Assembly: GCA_018816925.1 (NCBI GenBank)
Contig: JAHIUP010000047.1
Span: 1 to 6,487 of the forward strand
Length of the DNA: 6,487 nt
Direction of reading: 5' to 3'
DNA from: Patescibacteria group bacterium
GTDB taxonomy: Bacteria > Patescibacteriota > Minisyncoccia > Minisyncoccales > UBA10102
The translations under genes were made by a program, and so were the position numbers. Under the pieces are notes generated by a model. It was not told the origin of the DNA. It was given only the letters and a program-made list of their open reading frames with translations, and searched no databases. Positions 1-5,683 of the stretch are shown here, piece by piece. Numbering within the stretch: the first letter of the stretch is position 1; each line of letters begins with the position of its first letter.

Positions 1-1830
1 GAATGGATGGAAGAGCAGAAGAGTGAACGCGGGAAGTTCTGGCGCAAGCGCAACTTGAGGGCACGTGGAACCCTGGGAAGAAACTGGACCTCGGGGTTCG
101 CTCTTACCCTGGAGCGTTTCTCTCAAGACATTTCAGAAGAGGCAAAGAGGGCAGGGTTTCCGGAACCCGCAAGGAGTCGCGGGAAACAGCTGGAGGCGCT
201 TGAACGTGTGCTCGCGCGAGGGAACGAGACGAACGCGCTTCTCGTGGGAGAAGAAGGCGTGGGGAAGCTTGAGCTTCTACGAGGGCTTGCAGGGAGAAGC
301 TTGCTTGGAGAAACGCTTCCCGAGCTCCGCTATTTGCGCGTATTGGAATTGGACCTTCCCTCTCTTCTTGCTCAAGTTCCAGACCCTGGAGCTCGCGAGG
401 GCGCGCTCGACGACATCTTTGGAGAAGTGGTGAAGGCAGGAAACGTCATTCTCGTGGTGAACGGGCTCCAGCAGTACGTGGGAGATAACGAAGGGAGACC
501 GGGAACCGTAGACCTGACAGGCATACTCACCTCCTACCTGCGCATTCCTTCCTTTCGTTTCGTGGGCCTGACCACGTACGCGGGACTCCACCAGCGCCTG
601 GAACAATACCCTGCGTTCCTTTCCCTTATGGGGAAGATTGAGGTACCCGAACTCTCCGAGGAGGACACCCTCGCCATGCTCTTGCAGCGTCTGCCTTCCT
701 TTGAGGTACGCTACGGAATTGCTGTTACGTATCCTGCCCTGCGTTCCGCCGTAGAGCTCGCCGGTCAATTCATCGGGGAGGTACCATTTCCGCAAAAGGC
801 AATATCTCTTCTTCAAGAGGCGCTCACGTATGCGGCTCAACTCAAAGAACCCGCGCTTCTTCCTTCCCATGTGGAGAAGGTGATTTCAGAGAAGACCGAA
901 ATGCCTGTGGGCCAGCTCAAGCAGGAAGAACGAGAGAAACTCCTGCGCCTGGAATCCCTTATCCATGAACGCCTTGTGGACCAGGAGGAGGCGGTTTCAG
1001 AGATTGCTTCTTCTCTCCGAAGGGCACGCACCCAGGTGAGCGCCCGCAAAGGGCCTATGGGAAGTTTTCTGTTCCTGGGGCCTACAGGCGTGGGCAAGAC
1101 CGAGGCCGCAAAGACCTTGGCCTCCATCTACTTTGGTTCCGAGTCCCGCATGCTCCGCCTGGATATGTCCGAGTTTCAGTCAGCCAACGACATTCCCCGG
1201 CTTCTCGGGGGCAGGGGAGAGGAGGGGCTCCTAACCACGCCCGTGCGCGAGAATCCTTTCTCTCTGCTCTTGCTCGACGAACTAGAGAAGGCGCATTCCT
1301 CCGTGCTCAACCTGTTTTTGCAGGTGCTCGATGAGGGACATATTACAGATGGGCTCGGAAGAAGAGTGGATTTTAAGAACACCATTATTATTGCGACATC
1401 CAACGCGGGGTACCAAATCATCCTGGAGGCCATACGTACAAACAAGAAGTTTGATACTCTTCGCCAGGAGATTTTTGACCACCTCTTTGAGAAGGGTATC
1501 TACCGGCCCGAGTTCCTGAACAGGTTCACGGCAGTCGTTATCTTCAAGCCACTTTCTCCAGAAGACCTCCTCCAGATTGCAGGCCTCATGCTGGCTAAGG
1601 TCCAAAAGAACCTCTTAAAGAAGGGCGTGGAGTTTGTGGTGACGGATGCCCTTAAAGAAAAGATCGCGGAGCTCGGTTATGACCCTACGTTCGGAGCCAG
1701 GCACATGCAGAGAGTCATTCAAGAAAAAGTGGAGAATGCCCTAGCCCAGGGATTCCTGGAAGGGAAGCTGGAAAGAGGAACAAAGGTAGAGCTCAATCCG
1801 GAGGATTTCTCCCTCCAGGTACATTCTTAA
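1..1830 (+). CDS. Clp/Hsp100-like double AAA+ ATPase, 5' end open at window edge
   Basis: Two AAA+ modules in tandem, as in Clp/Hsp100 unfoldases, which thread proteins through a hexameric pore using ATP. The first Met is at base 7, but the frame is open to base 1, so the true start may lie upstream; residues below count from base 7. D1: Walker A GEEGVGKLEL (81-90) with Leu in place of Thr/Ser after the Lys; the Walker B site (146-159) reads VV-N where D-E is expected. D2 looks active: Walker A GPTGVGKT (358-365), Walker B LLLLDE (420-425), sensor-1 Asn466, Arg finger R506 in PEFLNRF, sensor-2 GAR (563-565). There is no long ClpB-type coiled-coil middle domain, and no [IL]GF ClpP-docking loop between sensor 1 and the Arg finger, so partnership with ClpP is doubtful. 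The first ~45 residues are basic and match no Clp N-domain I recognise. Own terminator downstream. The family call is firm; the cellular role is not known. Confidence 0.88.
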   Translation, partial: EWMEEQKSERGKFWRKRNLRARGTLGRNWTSGFALTLERFSQDISEEAKRAGFPEPARSRGKQLEALERVLARGNETNALLVGEEGVGKLELLRGLAGRSLLGETLPELRYLRVLELDLPSLLAQVPDPGAREGALDDIFGEVVKAGNVILVVNGLQQYVGDNEGRPGTVDLTGILTSYLRIPSFRFVGLTTYAGLHQRLEQYPAFLSLMGKIEVPELSEEDTLAMLLQRLPSFEVRYGIAVTYPALRSAVELAGQFIGEVPFPQKAISLLQEALTYAAQLKEPALLPSHVEKVISEKTEMPVGQLKQEEREKLLRLESLIHERLVDQEEAVSEIASSLRRARTQVSARKGPMGSFLFLGPTGVGKTEAAKTLASIYFGSESRMLRLDMSEFQSANDIPRLLGGRGEEGLLTTPVRENPFSLLLLDELEKAHSSVLNLFLQVLDEGHITDGLGRRVDFKNTIIIATSNAGYQIILEAIRTNKKFDTLRQEIFDHLFEKGIYRPEFLNRFTAVVIFKPLSPEDLLQIAGLMLAKVQKNLLKKGVEFVVTDALKEKIAELGYDPTFGARHMQRVIQEKVENALAQGFLEGKLERGTKVELNPEDFSLQVHS

Positions 1831-1845
1831 GAAGGAGTGGGGGAG

Positions 1846-1874
1846 AAGCCCTGCGTAGCCGCGGGGCTTTTTTT
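1846..1874 (+). terminator. Intrinsic terminator of the Clp-like gene
   Basis: A 10-bp stem (1846-1855 with 1860-1869, one G-T wobble) closes a 4-nt TAGC loop and runs into a T-tract at 1868-1874. It starts 16 nt after the Clp-like stop codon, so it should separate that gene from the division operon. Confidence 0.85.
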
Positions 1875-1884
1875 ATACCTCTAT

Positions 1885-1906
1885 TGGGGAAAACCTGGGG
1901 AAAACT
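1885..1906 (+). repeat. Two-copy 11-bp direct repeat TGGGGAAAACY
   Basis: TGGGGAAAAC occurs at 1885-1894 and again at 1896-1905, giving an exact 11-bp period. TGGG units spaced by about one helical turn are the kind of site MraZ is known to bind, so this may be a distal part of the mraZ operator. It lies about 47 bp upstream of the main box ladder and is not obviously in phase with it. Confidence 0.45.
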
Positions 1907-1941
1907 GCCCTATTTATGCGGGGAACGTCTAGGGTATATAA

Positions 1942-2029
1942 GTGGTTGACTGTGCATACTGTGTGGGATATTGTGGAAAGTAGGTGGAGGGCTGTGGATA
2001 AAAGTGGGGATAACTTCCTCAAACTGTGG
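1942..2029 (+). promoter_or_regulatory. MraZ-operator-like ladder of helically phased GTGG boxes
   Basis: GTGG starts at 1942, 1963, 1973, 1984, 1994, 2004 and 2026. The steps are 21, 10, 11, 10, 10 and 22 bp, all close to whole multiples of a 10.5-bp turn, so every box faces the same side of the helix. Known MraZ sites are direct repeats of short G-rich units (TGGGN with 5-nt spacers in E. coli; AAAGTG-type units in mycoplasmas) in front of mraZ. Here the array sits directly upstream of mraZ and overlaps the predicted promoter, so autoregulation of the operon by MraZ is the natural reading. Confidence 0.7.
1946..1974 (+). promoter_or_regulatory. Putative sigma70-type promoter of the mraZ operon
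   Basis: TTGACT (1946-1951, five of six matches to TTGACA) is separated by 17 nt from TATTGT (1969-1974, four of six matches to TATAAT). Predicted transcription start is near 1981, giving a leader of about 90 nt before mraZ. The GTGG boxes overlap the -10 and the start region, a placement that fits repression by MraZ. Predicted from sequence only. Confidence 0.45.
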
Positions 2030-2071
2030 ATAACTAATAACTAAGCCGGGCTAAGGATATAAGAACGAACC

Positions 2072-2503
2072 GTGTTTTTAGGTGAATACACATATTCTAT
2101 AGACGAAAAGAAGCGATTAGCCATCCCGCCGAAGTTCCGTCCTACGCTTGGCTCCAGGTCGGTGCTTACCAGGGGATTGGACCGGTGTTTGTTTCTGTAC
2201 CCTTTAAAGGAATGGGAACAGCTCGCGGCGAAATTGAGCGGGCTTGGACTGGCTCAAGCAGATGCGAGGGGATTCGCCCGTCTCATGCTGGCGGGAGCCA
2301 TGGAAACGAACACCGACGCCATGGGACGCATTCTTGTGCCTGACTACCTAAAAGAGTACGCGGGCCTAGAAAAGAAGGTGGTTGTGGCAGGGCTCTACGA
2401 CAGGGTAGAGATATGGGATGAGAAAACCTGGAGCGAGTACAAGGAGAAGACCGAGAGCGAAGTAGGAGATATCGCGGAACGCCTGAAAGAGCTCGGAGTG
2501 TAG
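2072..2503 (+). CDS. mraZ: MraZ transcriptional regulator of the division/cell wall cluster
   Basis: A 143-residue protein, normal length for MraZ, a ring-forming DNA-binding protein with two AbrB/SpoVT-like swapped-hairpin halves that regulates its own operon. The N-terminus MFLGEYTYSID is typical. The paired DxxxR signatures are DEKKR (11-15) and DAMGR (82-86); the first has Lys where the usual motif has Gly. The start is GTG: an in-frame TAA at 2060-2062 excludes any earlier start. The ribosome site is weak, AAGGA at 2053-2057 with an unusually long 14-nt spacing, so translation may be modest. It is the first gene of the operon, downstream of the phased GTGG boxes that are its likely target, and 11 nt ahead of rsmH. 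Identification is secure. Confidence 0.95.
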   Translation: MFLGEYTYSIDEKKRLAIPPKFRPTLGSRSVLTRGLDRCLFLYPLKEWEQLAAKLSGLGLAQADARGFARLMLAGAMETNTDAMGRILVPDYLKEYAGLEKKVVVAGLYDRVEIWDEKTWSEYKEKTESEVGDIAERLKELGV

Positions 2504-2514
2504 GAATCAGAGCT

Positions 2515-3396
2515 ATGCACCTTCCAGTCCTTCAAAAAGAAGTAGTAGAACTGCTGAATCCTCAGAAGAACGCGAACTTCATTGACTGCACGGTAGGGGA
2601 GGGAGGACACGCGAAGGCCTTGCTGGAGATGACCGGCCCCCAAGGAAAACTCCTCGGGCTGGACTGGGATCCTGCGGCCTTGAAGAAAGCGGAGATAACC
2701 CTGCGTCCCTACGGAAAACGAGTACGTCTGGTTCATGGGAATTACGCGGAACTGGAGGAAATAGCAAAGGCAGAGTATTTTTCTCCTGTCCACGGCGTGC
2801 TCTTTGACCTCGGGCTTTCCTCTAACCAGTTGGAAGAGAGCGAGAGGGGATTCTCTTTCAAGAGAACAGAACCTCTCGACATGCGCTTCAATCCGGAGAA
2901 TCCCATGACAGCTTCCAAGATTGTGAATTACTGGAATCGCCGGGAACTTGAGGGAATCCTGAAAGAATACGGAGAAGAACGATTCGCCAGACGCATCGCA
3001 GAGGCAATCCTAATCTCGAGAGGAGGCAAGCGCCTTGAGACCACGGCAGACCTAGTTCGGGTTATTGAGGGAGCGGTGCCCGGTTGGTATCGGAGGATAC
3101 GAACGCCCCACTTTGCCCAGAGAACCTTTCAGGCGCTGCGTATCGCGGTAAACGGAGAACTCGACAATCTCCTGGAAGGGCTTTCGCAAGCGACCCGCGT
3201 GGTGTCACCAGGAGGTCGGATAGCGGTAATTTCCTTTCACTCCCTGGAAGACCGCGTGGCGAAAAGATTCTTTCGAGACACGGACTCACTTTCCATACAA
3301 ACAAAGAAACCCATAACTCCAAAAGAACAGGAAGTACGAAGTAATCCCCGCGCGCGTTCTGCGAAACTGCGCGCCGCAGAAAAACAAACTATATGA
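2515..3396 (+). CDS. rsmH: 16S rRNA (cytosine-1402-N4)-methyltransferase RsmH
   Basis: RsmH (MraW) transfers a methyl group from S-adenosylmethionine to N4 of C1402 in the 16S rRNA P-site region. At 293 residues it is close to the usual length of about 300. Visible family motifs: HLPVLQKEVVELL at the N-terminus; the SAM-binding loop DCTVGEGGHA (24-33); LDWD (49-52) at the end of the next strand; LFDLGLSSNQLE (96-107) followed by ERGFSF and PLDMRF; YGEERFARRIAEAI (152-165); QRTFQALRIAVNGEL (202-216); ISFHSLEDR (239-247); and the C-terminal SNPRARSAKLRAAEK. The ATG follows the mraZ stop by 11 nt, with AGGA at 2502-2505 overlapping that stop as ribosome site. Its stop overlaps the next start in ATGA, indicating translational coupling. 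No defect seen. Confidence 0.96.
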   Translation: MHLPVLQKEVVELLNPQKNANFIDCTVGEGGHAKALLEMTGPQGKLLGLDWDPAALKKAEITLRPYGKRVRLVHGNYAELEEIAKAEYFSPVHGVLFDLGLSSNQLEESERGFSFKRTEPLDMRFNPENPMTASKIVNYWNRRELEGILKEYGEERFARRIAEAILISRGGKRLETTADLVRVIEGAVPGWYRRIRTPHFAQRTFQALRIAVNGELDNLLEGLSQATRVVSPGGRIAVISFHSLEDRVAKRFFRDTDSLSIQTKKPITPKEQEVRSNPRARSAKLRAAEKQTI

Positions 3397-3704
3397 CCTT
3401 TTCTCTTTTTCTTCCTTTGTATCGGAGTCGAGCGGCTTGGCTCATAAGCGTAATCCTCGTGGCGCTATTAGCGTGTTTCTACGTCCTCCAAATAAACCTC
3501 CTTACCCAGATGGCCTACCATATCTCCTTTCAAGAGAGAGCGCTTGAAGAGCTGGCGGAAGGTACAAAGAAACTGGAGGCGCGCTCCGCTGCAGCCCTTT
3601 CCTTCCAGGAGTTTGAGCACACGGCGGAGTCCCTGGGACTGGTCAAGATTGCCCGTATGCAGTATGTTGAAAGTGGAGGAACTCGCGTGGCGCAAAACCA
3701 ATAA
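3393..3704 (+). CDS. Small FtsL-like bitopic membrane protein
   Basis: A 103-residue protein with a short cytoplasmic tail, one membrane segment (about residues 14-36, WLISVILVALLACFYVLQINLL region) and a charged helical, coiled-coil-like stretch (about 45-82) before a short tail. This is the architecture of FtsL/DivIC-type divisome scaffold proteins, which link FtsI/FtsW to the division site. Sequence identity in this family is always low, so the call rests on topology and on the position between rsmH and ftsI, where ftsL sits in most bacteria. The ATG at 3393 overlaps the rsmH stop by 4 bp (ATGA). The stop is 9 nt before ftsI. It could be a lineage-specific protein with the same topology. 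Confidence 0.75.
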   Translation: MTFSLFLPLYRSRAAWLISVILVALLACFYVLQINLLTQMAYHISFQERALEELAEGTKKLEARSAAALSFQEFEHTAESLGLVKIARMQYVESGGTRVAQNQ

Positions 3705-3713
3705 GGCATAGTC

Positions 3714-5444
3714 ATGAAAAAGACGTGGAAGAAAGAGCGAAAAGGACGAACGGGGTGGAGATTCCACCTCGTTCTTATTCTTTTCTTCGCCGCCGGATTC
3801 CTTCTCATCTCACGGCTCGTCTTTCTTCAGATTATTGACAATGGTTTCTACCGCGCCCTTGCGCGAGGTCAGCAGAGCACGAACACGGTGCAGGTAGGAG
3901 AGCGGGGAGATATTTTTGCTCAAGACAAGGAGGGGAACAGGTACCTTTTGGCTACCAACCAGAAAGTGCCCTATGTGTTTGTTACTCCCATCGAGGTACA
4001 AGACAAGGAGGGGACTGCCAGGGAGCTCGCCTCTTTGCTTTCGCTTACGGAAGAGGAGGTATTTGTAGAACTTATAAGAGAGGATACCCTCCATGCGGTA
4101 CTCAAGAAGGATATTTCAGAAGAGGAGAAAAGGGGTCTTGAGGAAACGAACATGCCAGGCGTCTACCTAGGTGAAGAACTCCTTAGGTTTTATCCTCACG
4201 GAGCATTCGCTTCCCATGTTCTTGGGTTTGTGAATATGGAAGGAGAGGGCCAGTATGGAGCGGAAGCGTATTATGACGCGCAGCTCAAGGGAAGGGAGGG
4301 AATTGCTTCTTCCCCTCGAAGCCCTGCGGGATACTTGTTTTCCTTCTTTTCCGCTCCCGGGGCTCGTAAGGGCTCTAACCTTCTCTTGACACTGGACTAC
4401 AATATTCAGGCGGTGGCGGAAGAACTCATAGGGAAAGCGGTAGAAGACCTCCAGGCACAAGCAGGTTCCATTCTGGTAGTGGAGCCATCTTCAGGTAAGG
4501 TAATCGCAATGGCCAGCTACCCGGAGTTTGACCCGAACTTCTATGAGCAGGTCTCTGACCTTGCCCTGTTCCAGAACCCGCTCCTCCAGCAACTCTTTGA
4601 ACCCGGCTCCGTGTTCAAGGCGGTGACCATGGCCTCCGCGCTCGACATGGGGAAGGTTTCTCCGGATACCACCTACATGGATAGGGGAGAGCTAAGGTTT
4701 GGAACCAACACGATTACCAATTATGATGCCCGCGTGTGGGGAGAACGGAGCATGGGAGAGGTCCTTCAGTATTCCATTAATACAGGAGCGGTGTTCGCGG
4801 AACAGCAGCTCGGGCACAGGAACTTCGTGGAGTTCCTCAAGAAGTTCGGCATCTTCAGCTCCGTTGGCATTGACCTGGCAGGAGAGGTATTCTCGCGGAA
4901 TCTCGAGTTCCAGAAAGGGTATGAGATAAACTACGCGACCGCCTCCTTTGGGCAAGGGGTGGAGATGACTCCTCTCCAGCTCGTGCGGGCGTATACCGCT
5001 TTCGCGAGAGACGGAACCATGATACAGCCCCATGTGGGAGACCTGCTCCTCTCAACCGGAGAGCGGGAATCGACAGAAGACAGGGAAACAACCCGCGTGA
5101 TTAGCCAAAAGGCCGCCTCCCAGATTACCGGTATGCTCGTGCAGGTTACCGAAGAGGGGTATGGCAAGGCGTCCAGGGTGCCTGGCTACTATATTGCCGG
5201 CAAGACAGGAACAGCCCAGATTTCTTGGTCTGCTCTTGATGTATCCCGCTCCGGGTATTCAGAAGAGACCATGCAGTCCTTTATTGGGTACGCTCCCGCA
5301 TTCGATCCCAGGTTCCTTGCACTTGTGGTTTTGCGCGACCCCCAAACGAAAACCGCGGAATACTCCGCAATTCCTGTATTTCAGAAACTCGCCCAGTACA
5401 TTCTTACCTACTATGAGGTACCGCCCAGCCAGGAAACCCCTTGA
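3714..5444 (+). CDS. ftsI: Septal peptidoglycan transpeptidase, class B penicillin-binding protein (FtsI/PBP3-like)
   Basis: Crosslinks peptidoglycan stem peptides outside the membrane during septation. The 576 residues are typical of FtsI. A basic N-terminus (1-14) is followed by one membrane anchor (about 15-40), the class B dimerisation/pedestal region (about 55-215) including the RGDIF version of the RGxI motif at 64-68 and RFYPHGAFASHVLGF at 158-172, then the transpeptidase domain. Active-site motifs are complete: SVFK with nucleophile S299 and K302, SIN at 354-356, and KTGT at 497-500. There is no C-terminal PASTA repeat. The ATG follows the FtsL-like stop by 9 nt with AAGG at 3703-3706 as ribosome site, so it is the last gene of the operon. 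A PBP2/elongation role is possible from sequence alone, but the neighbours favour division. Confidence 0.93.
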   Translation: MKKTWKKERKGRTGWRFHLVLILFFAAGFLLISRLVFLQIIDNGFYRALARGQQSTNTVQVGERGDIFAQDKEGNRYLLATNQKVPYVFVTPIEVQDKEGTARELASLLSLTEEEVFVELIREDTLHAVLKKDISEEEKRGLEETNMPGVYLGEELLRFYPHGAFASHVLGFVNMEGEGQYGAEAYYDAQLKGREGIASSPRSPAGYLFSFFSAPGARKGSNLLLTLDYNIQAVAEELIGKAVEDLQAQAGSILVVEPSSGKVIAMASYPEFDPNFYEQVSDLALFQNPLLQQLFEPGSVFKAVTMASALDMGKVSPDTTYMDRGELRFGTNTITNYDARVWGERSMGEVLQYSINTGAVFAEQQLGHRNFVEFLKKFGIFSSVGIDLAGEVFSRNLEFQKGYEINYATASFGQGVEMTPLQLVRAYTAFARDGTMIQPHVGDLLLSTGERESTEDRETTRVISQKAASQITGMLVQVTEEGYGKASRVPGYYIAGKTGTAQISWSALDVSRSGYSEETMQSFIGYAPAFDPRFLALVVLRDPQTKTAEYSAIPVFQKLAQYILTYYEVPPSQETP

Positions 5445-5469
5445 GAAAAGAGCGTTTCCATGCTACGCT
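5441..5469 (+). promoter_or_regulatory. Putative promoter for tRNA-Glu, overlapping the ftsI stop codon
   Basis: TTGAGA (5441-5446) contains the ftsI stop codon and differs from the -35 consensus at one base. After 17 nt comes TACGCT (5464-5469), matching the key first, second and last positions of the -10, preceded by TG one base upstream (TGCTACGCT, extended -10). Predicted start is near 5476, about 31 nt before the mature tRNA. The -10 is mediocre, so the call is tentative. Confidence 0.35.
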
Positions 5470-5470
5470 G

Positions 5471-5501
5471 TGGCTGGGTGAAACCGGGTTTCACCCAGCC
5501 A
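5471..5501 (+). other. 14-bp perfect hairpin between ftsI and tRNA-Glu
   Basis: Bases 5471-5484 pair without mismatch with 5488-5501 around a CGG loop. No T-tract follows on either strand, so it is not a canonical intrinsic terminator. It ends 5 nt before the mature tRNA. It may end or protect the ftsI mRNA, or form a structured 5' leader on the tRNA precursor if transcription starts near 5476. Confidence 0.7.
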
Positions 5502-5506
5502 ATGAA

Positions 5507-5580
5507 GGTCCTGTCGTCTAGTGGCCTAGGACACTTGGTTCTCATCCAAGAGATCACGGGTTCGAATCCCGTCAGGACCG
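5507..5580 (+). tRNA. tRNA-Glu (anticodon CTC)
   Basis: A full 74-nt cloverleaf. The acceptor stem GGTCCTG (5507-5513) pairs with CAGGACC (5573-5579) and G5580 is the discriminator, usual for Glu. The D-stem uses 5516-5518 with 5530-5532. The anticodon stem CTTGG/CCAAG (5534-5538, 5546-5550) holds loop TTCTCAT with anticodon CTC at 5541-5543, decoding GAG. The T-stem ACGGG/CCCGT (5556-5560, 5568-5572) holds TTCGAAT. CCA is not encoded (the next bases are CAA), so it must be added by nucleotidyltransferase. The 3' half is repeated just downstream in a broken copy. Confidence 0.96.
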
Positions 5581-5598
5581 CAAAATTTAGTATCGGGG

Positions 5599-5682
5599 CT
5601 CATCCAGGAGATCACGGGTTCGCCCCATGATGAACATGGGGCGCCATGTGTTTATCACATGGCGAATCCCGTCAGGACCGCA
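5599..5682 (+). pseudogene. Partial duplicate of the tRNA-Glu 3' half, split by a 42-bp insertion
   Basis: Bases 5599-5621 repeat 5541-5563 of the tRNA (anticodon to T-loop) with one mismatch (A5549 versus G5607). Bases 5664-5682 repeat 5564-5582 exactly over 19 nt (GAATCCCGTCAGGACCGCA), two bases past the discriminator. Between them, exactly between T-loop C56 and G57, lie 42 extra bases (5622-5663). No 5' half (acceptor 5' strand, D-arm) is present upstream, so it cannot be a tRNA on its own. It lies 16 nt beyond the repeated 3' end of the intact gene and ahead of the terminator, so it is probably transcribed as a 3' trailer. Origin uncertain: a tRNA-end duplication such as an integration scar, later invaded by a palindromic element, or a retained structured trailer. 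Confidence 0.85.
5622..5663 (+). repeat. Double-hairpin insertion inside the tRNA fragment
   Basis: Two contiguous 21-nt units, each an 8-bp perfect stem with a 5-nt loop. Unit 1 is GCCCCATG (5622-5629), loop ATGAA, CATGGGGC (5635-5642). Unit 2 is GCCATGTG (5643-5650), loop TTTAT, CACATGGC (5656-5663). No bases are left unpaired between them. With the flanking split T-arm (5614-5621 with 5664-5672, one bulged T) the strand can fold into a three-way junction without unpaired junction bases. It resembles a small palindromic (REP/MITE-like) element, but no copy number can be judged here. Confidence 0.75.
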
Positions 5683-5683
5683 T

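Noticed and set aside
277..870. Long minus-strand open frame (197 codons) inside the Clp-like gene
   Set aside because: It is antisense to a clearly conserved AAA+ gene and shows no recognisable domain; it is a frame shadow, like the other antisense frames in rsmH and ftsI.
1935..1942. TATATAAG as the -10 of the mraZ promoter
   Set aside because: No acceptable -35 lies 16-18 nt upstream; TTGACT/TATTGT at 1946-1974 has better spacing and a better -35.
1942..2033. CRISPR array
   Set aside because: The repeated unit is only 4-9 nt at 10-11-bp spacing, far too short for repeats and spacers; it fits a protein-binding array.
1875..2071. Chromosomal replication origin
   Set aside because: Two exact DnaA boxes are present, but there is no dnaA or dnaN gene nearby and no convincing unwinding element; the boxes coincide with the MraZ-like ladder. 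Kept only as a possible DnaA binding region.
5161..5481. 106-codon + strand frame overlapping the end of ftsI
   Set aside because: It runs in another frame through the KTG-containing part of ftsI and has no recognisable features, so it is a shadow.
5471..5501. Canonical intrinsic terminator for ftsI
   Set aside because: The hairpin is strong, but neither strand has a T-tract after it, so only a hairpin is claimed.
5599..5680. Second functional tRNA gene with an intron in the T-loop
   Set aside because: The acceptor 5' strand and D-arm are absent upstream of 5599, and 42 nt is far too short for a group I intron; the bulge-helix-bulge signature of archaeal introns is not evident.
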